Shown: positions 57,290 through 64,000 of the stretch, piece after piece
How the letters are laid out: each line of letters starts with the position of its first letter
Position numbering within the stretch: the stretch's first letter is position 1
Assembly (NCBI RefSeq): GCF_037893015.1
Contig: NC_133666.1
Coordinates: 225,509,258 to 225,573,257 of the forward strand
DNA: 64,000 nucleotides
Origin: Macrotis lagotis
Taxonomy: Eukaryota; Chordata; Mammalia; Peramelemorphia; Peramelidae
Direction: 5' to 3'
Translations under genes and position numbers: made by a program
The notes under the pieces: generated by a model
The model's input: only the letters and a program-made list of their open reading frames with translations
What the model was told of the DNA's origin: nothing
The model's database searches: none

Positions 57290-57800
57290 ATCCTCATCAG
57301 TAGCATTTGTATTTCTTGCAAGGGGAAATGTTTCTCATTTCCTCAGTCACTGTTCAGCTCTCTTGGGGCTGCTCAACTCTTCCCAATGCTAGAATCTGTG
57401 GACTCTTGTTGTGACCTGGGGTGCCCCTCCCATAGTGCCTTTCACGGAGCCCGCTCTATACCAGGGGGCCAGGCAGCTGCTGGCACACATTTCCTGCTAT
57501 TAGTATCCCATTCAATTAGTGCCATGTGACAGGCTGTGGTACTGACTGCAGCCTAGCTGGGGAGTGAAAGCATAAACCTGCTTTTTGTCTGGTGACCCTG
57601 TAGGGACTTCTCCATCAGGATTTGAATCTCCGGCACACACAACTCACTGAATCTCATTTCTCTGCTCATTTGCATCTTAAGCGTAGCATCTTACTTTCTA
57701 GTCATCCATATTTATGATATATCACAGTACAAGGGTGACTCTTTCAGGGCAATTTTCCAATTGCCATTAGTCTCTATGTTCCAAATTAGGGCCACCCTGA
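57290..57800. promoter_or_regulatory. Repeat-free, GC-richer block with a CTCF-like word
   Basis: About 500 bases with no identifiable transposon and higher GC than its neighbours. 'accagggggccaggcag' (about 57460-57476) contains the AGGGGGC core of a CTCF site, with only a partial match upstream of it. TAATTAG/CAATTAG-type words occur nearby ('ttcaattagtgcc'). Candidate regulatory island by inference only. Confidence 0.35.
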
Positions 57801-58540
57801 TAAATAGACAAATAGTTTAGCAGACTTCAAACAAGGATTAGACAAACAAGGGTAAATAAGAATAACACAATGCCTGTAACTGAGCCAGCTAAGAAATAAA
57901 ATGAATAGATACACTCAAAAAACTGAAATGACATGGGCATTTTCATCACAACTGCTACTCAGAAAAGTTCACCCAGCTTTTCAATCTCCTCATGCTTACC
58001 TCCTGCCACCATAATTTAGGTTCAAGAAGACTTACAGGCTGTGTGACTCAGTTACTTGTGTCTGTCTGACATGTCTTGGCATCCATCCCCATGACCAGTT
58101 CTCTAGTTGAGAGGCTGGCTCATGTACTGCCAAAGTTGTGAGCAGTCTACATTCCAGCACAAAATCTAGGCCTGAGATGCAAAGAGGCAGCTGCTTCCTG
58201 ATGTCTCTGGATGAAAAACTCAATGGAGAGTGGGATGGCAATGCTGTCAGGTTGTTATAATAGTGAGGGGAGCATGACAATGGGTATGGTTTGGCAAATA
58301 TTACCTTACCTCTACCTTGCCTTTACCTTGCCTCTCGGTTTTCTACTTTTAAAGGCTCATTGCATTCTGGTCAGATCAGGCATGGCATTAGTTTGAAATA
58401 GATCCAGTTCTAGAATGACCTTCAGAGATCCTAGATGATCCTCAGTCATTCCTTATTTGGAGTATGGGGGATAAGGGCTAGTGGTGAGGAGAAATATTTT
58501 GCTAGATACTGTGCTCTCTTTTAAGGAACCCTTTAAACTC
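57801..58540. other. No recognised feature
   Basis: Repeat-poor. Open frames of 61 and 82 codons have no recognisable domain. 58300-58335 repeats 'taccttacctctaccttgcctttaccttgcctc' (three short 'taccttgcct' units). Confidence 0.35.
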
Positions 58541-58544
58541 ATTT

Positions 58545-58930
58545 AAAATATTCATAGAAGGATTCAGTAGTATTAGACAATTGGAAACAAAGTAGATGCC
58601 CATCACTGGGGGCACGGCTAAACAAATCATGGTACATGAAAATGAATGAGATATTACTACCCCATTAGAAAGGGCAAGTATGAAGAATTCAGAGAAGCCA
58701 GGGAAGACATATGAATTAATTCAAGGAAAAACAAATAGAACAAGGAAAATGCCACACACACATATATGTATATCTATATATACATTTATACTCCATTCAT
58801 ATTCAAATATTCTTATTAAGTATATTTATGTTATAATGATGCAACTGAAAGAAGAAAGGAAATTAGATAATTATGTAATTATAAAGACCAGAGAAAAGTA
58901 GAGAAAAATGTGTCTCTTTTGGAAGAGAAA
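58545..58930 (+). mobile_element. L1 3' end, decayed
   Basis: 'attggaaacaaagtagatgcccatcactgggggcacggctaaacaaatcatggtacatgaaaatgaatgagatattactacc' is the L1 ORF2 C-terminal 'cccatcaattggggaatggctgaac...aatggaatactattg' region. 'gaattcagagaagccagggaagacatatgaattaattcaagg' continues it. A TA/CA microsatellite lies within. Confidence 0.8.
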
Positions 58931-59500
58931 TTTCTATCTGAATTCTTCACTGTAACCTAGATCTAGATTTATAATTTTCCTGAGGAATTTGGGGATGTCT
59001 GGGTCAAAATTGGAAGGTTCCCTCTGTCCCTTTGCTATTTCTATTTTTATGTCCTTCATAATATTTCCTGGGCTTCCAGGGGTACAACTTCTGTGCATCA
59101 CTGTAGGGTTACTGGCATCAATGCAGATCATCAACCATTCTGCAATGTGTTAGAGAGTTGGATTCCATGGTGCCTGGGATTGTATAATCAGATTCAGGAC
59201 TTGATAAAGTAAGGAAACAAGTATTTATTAAGTGCCTACTATGTCCCAGACAGTATAAGGAGTACTTAAACCTTTTTTGATCCTTAGTGAGGGCTTAAGA
59301 TCCTAGCCACCCATTCATTTACTACCAGCTACTCTACTAGGTTTCAGTTTCATCCATCACCTTCATTATGCCCCTACATGGTGTACCCACTGGCACTAGC
59401 TTCTTCTCTAGCTCCTCAGCTTGCTTCTGAGTATTCCCTCTTTGTCTCTGTTTTTCTTATTTGTATTTCTATCATGTAGTATAGTTTCTGGCATATATTT
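58931..59500. other. Mostly unassigned
   Basis: 'caagtatttattaagtgcctactatgtcccagacagtataaggagtac' (59218-59268) is the same ancient repeat type as at 12960-13110. The rest has no recognised feature. Confidence 0.4.
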
Positions 59501-59504
59501 GACA

Positions 59505-59692
59505 ATAAATATTATGTCATATATCTTTGCAGAACCCTATGAGATAAGTGCTATTACCTTCTCTGTTTTAAAGAGGAGAAAACTAAGGCAGACAGAAACT
59601 AAATGACTTGCTAGGGTCTGAGGCCATGTATGAACTCAGATCTTTTTGATGCTAGGTCTTAGACTGTTCACTGTGCCACCTATCTGTCATGA
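59505..59692 (-). mobile_element. MIR/CORE-SINE
   Basis: 'accctatgagataagtgctattacc...aaagaggagaaaactaaggcagacagaaactaaatgacttgctagggtctgaggccatgtatgaactcagatctttttgatgctagg...ttcactgtgccacctatctgtc' in reverse. Confidence 0.82.
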
Positions 59693-60184
59693 ATTCTTTG
59701 AATTCCAAAGCCAGTTTCATATACATTATATTACATAATCTCTGAAATGACCTAAAACTGAACATATCCTCTTTCTCCTCAGTCTTAATTACATTTCTGA
59801 CTTCCCTATTTCTGTTAATAGCTTCTAAAGTTTCCAAATCATCCTGTTTCAAAACCTCATGGCCATGTTGTTTGCCCTACCCACCTTCTCACCTGAACTT
59901 TTTTGCTGTCCAATGAATCATCATATCCTGTTAATTATTTTTGTCTTATTTCTTATACCTCCCCTAAAATCACTCAACTTTCAAAGACCAGGTGAATAGC
60001 CAGAACATGCACCATCAGGAGAATATCAGGAAAGATTTACAAAGGTCTCTGACACATTGAATAGACCCCCTTTTGGGGAATTTTAGGGATAAGATGGAAG
60101 AGAGTCACACAGGATATGTTGTGATCTGTATTATTGCTTCCTAAATGGATGGAAACATGAATCTGTTTGAGTCTCCATCAAGTG

Positions 60185-60432
60185 GATGGGGTACCATAGA
60201 TGCTGAACTCAGAGTCAGAAAGACCTGGGTTCACACCTAGCCTCAAGACAATAACTAGCTGGGTGAGCCTGGACAAGTTGCTTAACCATTTTTCAACTGT
60301 AAGAAAGATAATAATAGGACCTGGCTCCCAGCGTTGTTGTGAGAATGGAATGTTATAATATTTGTGAAGTGCTTAGTATAAGGCACAGGACATAGGAGGC
60401 ACCTAATAAAGGTCAACTATCCTTCCCTTTCA
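60185..60432 (+). mobile_element. Ther1/MIR CORE-SINE
   Basis: 'ggatggggtaccatagatgctgaactcagagtcagaaagacctgggttcacacctagcc', 'gggtgagcctggacaagttgcttaacc', 'gttgttgtgagaatggaatgttataatatttgtgaagtgcttagtataaggcacaggacataggaggcacctaataaa'. Confidence 0.82.
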
Positions 60433-60479
60433 GTTTCCACCATCATCCTACTTTTTACCTTTGTCAATTTATGCTTGAC

Positions 60480-60650
60480 TCACTGTGATTGACCTCCTTA
60501 AGGCAAGTCTGCAGCTCTCTAGTCTATCCTTACTCTTTCCCCCCTCTAATTTACTCTATGCTCTTCCAACAAGCTGTTCCTCCTGAAACAACATTCTCAT
60601 CATATTACCCTACTGTTCAAGATGCTTTAATAGTCAAAAGGATACCTGAA
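60480..60650 (+). mobile_element. L2 fragment
   Basis: 'ctccaacaagctgttcctcctgaaacaac' style L2 RT 3' region: 'tcttccaacaagctgttcctcctgaaacaacattctcatcatattaccctactgttcaagatgctttaatagtc'. The same orientation resumes at 60885 and 61410. Confidence 0.55.
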
Positions 60651-60654
60651 CTAT

Positions 60655-60845
60655 TGTATTGGACTCAGGAATAGAGACCAGGACTCATGTCCTAGCTTTT
60701 CCAATTAATTACTAGTTATGTGACTGCAGACATATTATAATACCTCTAAACTTCACCTTATTTGTCTATAAAATGGGGATATTTAAACATGTTAGCTGTC
60801 TCACAGGAAATGGGTTGTCATAAAACCTAAATGAAAATATAGGTA
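60655..60845 (+). mobile_element. MIR inside L2
   Basis: 'ggactcaggaatagagaccaggactcatgtcctagc', 'ttactagttatgtgactgcagac', 'ttatttgtctataaaatggggatatttaaacatgttagctgtctcacagg'. Confidence 0.75.
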
Positions 60846-60884
60846 AAATTAACAAATAAAAAAATGTGGAAATAAAACTTTTAT

Positions 60885-61007
60885 ACTTTAACTTGTCATT
60901 CAATAGCCCTATAAAATTTGGCCTACCTTTCCTATCTTGTATTACTGAATACCAACTTTTTTCTCCAGCAAAATTGACCCACTCACTGTACCTCAATGCT
61001 TTTCCTT
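60885..61007 (+). mobile_element. L2 fragment
   Basis: 'caatagccctataaaatttggcctacctttcctatcttgtattactgaataccaacttttttctcc' fits L2 '...ccctccacaatctggccccttcctacc'. Confidence 0.5.
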
Positions 61008-61214
61008 TGAGCAAGTCACTTAACCTGATTGCCTTGCACCCAGGGCCCTCTTCAGTCATACTGATTCATATCTTACTATTGGACCCAGGTGACCCTGGAG
61101 GAGAAAATGAGGCTGGTGACTTAGCACAGCATCCCCTCATTTAAAACCAATTCATGTTCTTGTCAAGGCATCACTTCCTTCATGTCATGGTCTTCTTCAA
61201 GAATGAAGGACAAA
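61008..61214 (+). mobile_element. Composite long SINE (RTESINE-like), split by WSINE1
   Basis: 'gagcaagtcacttaacctgattgccttgcacccagggccctcttcagtcatactgattcatatcttactattggacccaggtgaccctggaggagaaaatgaggctggtgacttagcacagc...ggcatcacttccttcatgtcatggtcttcttcaagaatgaaggacaaa'. The tail resumes at 61371 after the inserted SINE. Confidence 0.87.
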
Positions 61215-61224
61215 AAAATAAAAT

Positions 61225-61370
61225 GGGGCTGCTAGGTGGCATTAGTGGATAAAGCACCGGCCCTGGAGTCAGGAGTACCTGGGTTCAAATCCGGTCTCAG
61301 ACACTTAATAATTACCTAGCTGTGCAGCCTTGGGCAAGCCACCTAACCCTGTTTGCCTTGCAAAAAAAAA
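61225..61370 (+). mobile_element. WSINE1-like SINE inserted in RTESINE-like tail
   Basis: 'ggggctgctaggtggcattagtggataaagcaccggccctggagtcaggagtacctgggttcaaatccggtctcagacacttaataattacctagctgtgcagccttgggcaagccacctaaccctgtttgccttgc' plus A tail. Flanking repeats 'aagaatgaaggacaaa' at 61199-61214 and 61371-61386 are identical over 16 bp, with ten extra A/T-rich bases (61215-61224) on the left. Confidence 0.94.
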
Positions 61371-61399
61371 AAGAATGAAGGACAAACATCATCACAATG

Positions 61400-61670
61400 C
61401 TTGAGATGTCATTCTTTATCCTTTATGTCTATCACAAATCCACCAATTCTTTGGATCTCTATTCAATGCCCATTTACTCTGTGAAGTCTTTTTGGTCCAC
61501 CCCAGGTCATAATTTTCTCTCTCTCCACTCTAATCCTCTGAGAGGCCTAATCAACTCACTTACTTGAAACCTGTCATTTGCTTCCTTATTCACTTTGTAT
61601 GTCTTCTCAAGTAGACTCAGAGCACCTTCAGGGCAGGGATTGCCATCTTCCATTCCTCTGTAGGATAAGA
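61400..61670 (+). mobile_element. L2 3' end
   Basis: 'caatgcccatttactctgtgaagtctttttggtccacccc' and 'cttctcaagtagactcagagcaccttcagggcagggattgccatcttcc' match the L2 terminal part. Confidence 0.6.
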
Positions 61671-63065
61671 GCAACTCTGACTTAACTAAGGCTTTGAGTC
61701 TTAGCATTTTACTCGCAGCAGCCATGAGAGATGTAGACTGTGAGTAATTTTATACCCATTTTTCAGATAAGTAGAGGGAAATTCAGAGAGAAGAAAGGAG
61801 TTGATCACAGTTGTATGTCTTCTGTCAGAGGAAGACCTTGAGCCCATCTGTTGGCTCCTTGTTAAGCATTCTTTCCTTCTTTTCTCTATCTAGTCTTCCT
61901 AGCAATGAGCACAATGCCTTGCCTAGAGTACTCAAGAAATTATTAATTAAATGGTTAATGATTTTTTTCAGTAAATCACTCAGCATAGATTTATTAAGGG
62001 CTTACAACATACTAAAACATACTGTTTTAAGTTCTGAGTATATAGAGTAGGGTATCCTCAAAAAAACCCACTCTCAAAAATTTCCCATGCTAATGAAGAG
62101 ATCAGTTTGCTTTTTTTGTACCTACAATGGCTTAGCTCAATGCCTATCACTCTTACTACATACTTGTTAGGGAAACTTTAGACTCACTGATGGATGACTC
62201 TGTAGGGATAATTTGTAGGGTGGTTCTTCTTCACCATGATTGTAGGACCAGGTAGAATGGAATAACTCTTCCATTTACCCACAGTATACCATTCCAAAGG
62301 ATAACTGGGACTCTCTGGGAAATTGCCAATCAAATCACGCAACCTGAATTCAGCTCCCCTTGCTCCATCCTGGTATAGTAGTTCTTGGCACATCCTCTAG
62401 GGAGCAGGGAGCCTAAATGCTTTTACTCCAACCTTCACCACAGGACACTTGGCTCCTTTTGGCGTGTAATGTAACAAGCTACACCATGTGTATGTTGTGT
62501 CTTATGAGTAAGTGTGTAGCCTTCCATGACACATCTCAAACTCAAAACACTACCAGGGAAACTCTTAATAGAGCATTGTAGTGAATATTTTAGAATCTGT
62601 GTCTATTACAAGCCAATGGTGGGATGATCTATTCAGATATAATAGAGTTTATTTGACTTGAGATAGAGTCTTAGACTTGTTATAATGATTAGGATGCCTA
62701 TTTGATTTTTCAAAGTGAATTAAGAAATGATGTCCTAGGAATAAAAGGTCCTCTTATTTGGGTCTTCTTGGTCATGCTCTTTCTAATGAAACAACTTGGA
62801 AAGAGGCCAAGTGCATGATTCATGTTCAGGTGGAGCACTTTCAAACAATCCAGGCAGCTTCCAGTTTCTCTCAGGTTATTGAAAACTGTGGATATGACTC
62901 AAAATATAATGGTTTGCAGATGAAACAAAATCCAAGTCTCTTGACAAAATTCAGAGTCACCGGTACTTCTGCTAAATGAGAAGGTGTTAAACCCAGCACC
63001 TTGATCACATGAAAAGTGACCATTATGTTCCTCTCCCTGAAATTTTTGATCTTTGCTTTTTTGGA
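61671..63065. other. Mostly unassigned
   Basis: 61740-61810 looks like a MIR fragment in reverse. 61975-62040 ('cagcatagatttattaagggcttacaacatactaaaac') is the ancient repeat type seen at 12960. No coding signal in frames up to 79 codons. Confidence 0.35.
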
Positions 63066-63069
63066 AACA

Positions 63070-63245
63070 GTAGAAGAGGCAGTGTGGAACAGAAGGGGTC
63101 AGGGAATGTGCTTTAAACCTGGCTTTGCTGTTTATGATCTACAGAATTTTGAGCAAGTTACCTAACATCTCAGGACCTCAGTGTCTCCAGGGGGTTGGAC
63201 TCTATGACCTCTAAGGTCTGTCTAGCTCAATATCTACATTTTGTG
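63070..63245 (+). mobile_element. MIR
   Basis: 'agaggcagtgtggaacagaaggggtcagggaatgtgctttaaacctggctttgctg...ttttgagcaagttacctaacatctcaggacctcagtgtctccaggggg'. Confidence 0.82.
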
Positions 63246-63249
63246 ATTA

Positions 63250-63455
63250 GCATTTGATGGCTCATGTTTCTATAGCATGTTAAGGTCTGCAAAACATTTT
63301 CTCTTAAAAATCCTCTGAGATTGACTTAATGGATTTAAATTCCCATTTTATAGCCCAGGAGAATGAGGGCCTAAGTGACTTGCTCCTCATCACCCATTGA
63401 GTGTCTGAAGTGGGAGATTCTCTTCTGACTCCATGTCTGCCAATGTACTTCGTTA
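63250..63455 (-). mobile_element. MIR, opposite orientation
   Basis: 'tctgcaaaacattttctcttaaaaatcctctgagattgac...ccattttatagcccaggagaatgagggcctaagtgacttgctcctcatcacccattgagtgtctgaagtgggagattc'. Confidence 0.78.
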
Positions 63456-63459
63456 TTTC

Positions 63460-64000
63460 TTGACTTCAGAGTAGATCCCAGTGATCTCTGGGATCCAGTG
63501 ATTTACACTCAACCAACAGCTAGGTTTTGTCTCAGAGATGACTGAGTTTGTCTTACGGGTTTTGAAGTTTTTCATGAGTCTTTGAGCTGCAGTGTGTTAT
63601 ATTTTGAAATTACCAATGTTAGATGTAATATAATTATCTAAGTAAACTTTCCAACCTAGTCAAATTTTCTCAAAAGTAAGTGTGTGTCAGGTTCAACAGG
63701 AGCATGGATAATTCAATGTTTGCCAGCAGTAAGTGTGATAAACACTTGCTTGTTAAGTCAATTTCATCAAGACAAAATTCGAATGTGAAGTAAGAGTGTA
63801 CCACAAGTTTATGACTAAAAATTGCAAATAGCATTCATCTGACAGATCAACTAATTTGCCGCAGTGATTCCAGCAAGATTTCAAAATGAGATAGCTGGAG
63901 TTTCTGTATGAAATGTAATTTACTGCAGAAATGCCCCAAGAGAAAACTTGAAGCTTCAGCCTTGCCTGTTGATTTTTGCCAAATAGTCAACTGGGGCTCT
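63460..64000. other. No recognised feature
   Basis: Unassigned 540 bases to the window edge. No repeat head, LINE motif or coding signal that I can support. Confidence 0.35.

Overview
This window looks like non-coding nuclear DNA from a marsupial, most likely an Australian one (dasyurid-like). It is AT-rich and CpG-poor. The evidence is the repeat set: many copies of a tRNA-headed CORE-SINE (head 'GGCAGCTAGGTGGC', body 'CACTTAATAATTACCTAGCTG', tail 'TTTGCCTTGCAAAAACCTAA') that I take to be WSINE1-like, Mar1-like and Ther1/MIR CORE-SINEs, marsupial-type L1 with its characteristic 3' UTR, old L2, and RTE-type LINE remnants. Family names are from memory and were not checked with RepeatMasker. 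I found no intact host protein-coding gene and no exon I would defend. Nearly all short open frames here are chance frames in repeats or microsatellites.

The best-supported gene-derived feature is a processed retrocopy of RACK1 (ribosome-associated WD40 scaffold) on the minus strand at about 18.2-19.3 kb. It is spliced and full length, with a poly(A) tract, a 13-bp target-site duplication and a 5' end resembling a TOP mRNA start. It keeps a 295-codon open frame but has a 1-base deletion near codon 13 and a 15-base internal deletion. The second is a very short fossil: the first ~33 nt of U2 snRNA (minus strand, 4649-4682) between perfect 18-bp direct repeats and without a poly(A) tail, which fits the self-primed class of snRNA pseudogene.

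Layout: 0-8.4 kb holds SINE/MIR copies, an L1 3' UTR and the U2 fossil. About 8.5-9.5 kb is a repeat-free block with homeodomain- and octamer-type motifs, a candidate conserved non-coding element. 9.8-10 kb is a polypyrimidine tract. 11.2-12.7 kb has a MIR, an L1 ORF2 fragment and another MIR. 14.8-15.6 kb is an LTR-like fossil with a (CA)n inside. 15.6-21.3 kb is a long decayed L2 interrupted by SINEs, MIRs and the RACK1 retrocopy. 22.8-25 kb is an L1 ORF2/3' region. 26.8-27.5 kb is an L1 3' UTR split by a composite SINE. 29-37.4 kb is SINE-dense and includes an L1 nested in a MIR. 38.7-40.1 kb is an RTE-like reverse-transcriptase fossil split by a SINE. 40.3-41.3 kb carries a diverged long direct repeat of unknown family. 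41.8-43.5 kb has a second L1 3' UTR type and SINEs. 48.6-49.4 and 57.3-57.8 kb are repeat-free candidate regulatory blocks. 50.5-54.7 kb holds a second RTE-like fossil, a duplicated (TC)n unit and SINEs. 56.2-63.5 kb has SINEs, an L1 3' end, L2 pieces and MIRs.

Nothing here works as an operon or pathway. The useful content is the stratigraphy of nested insertions, the two retrocopied host RNAs, and a few repeat-free islands that may be regulatory.
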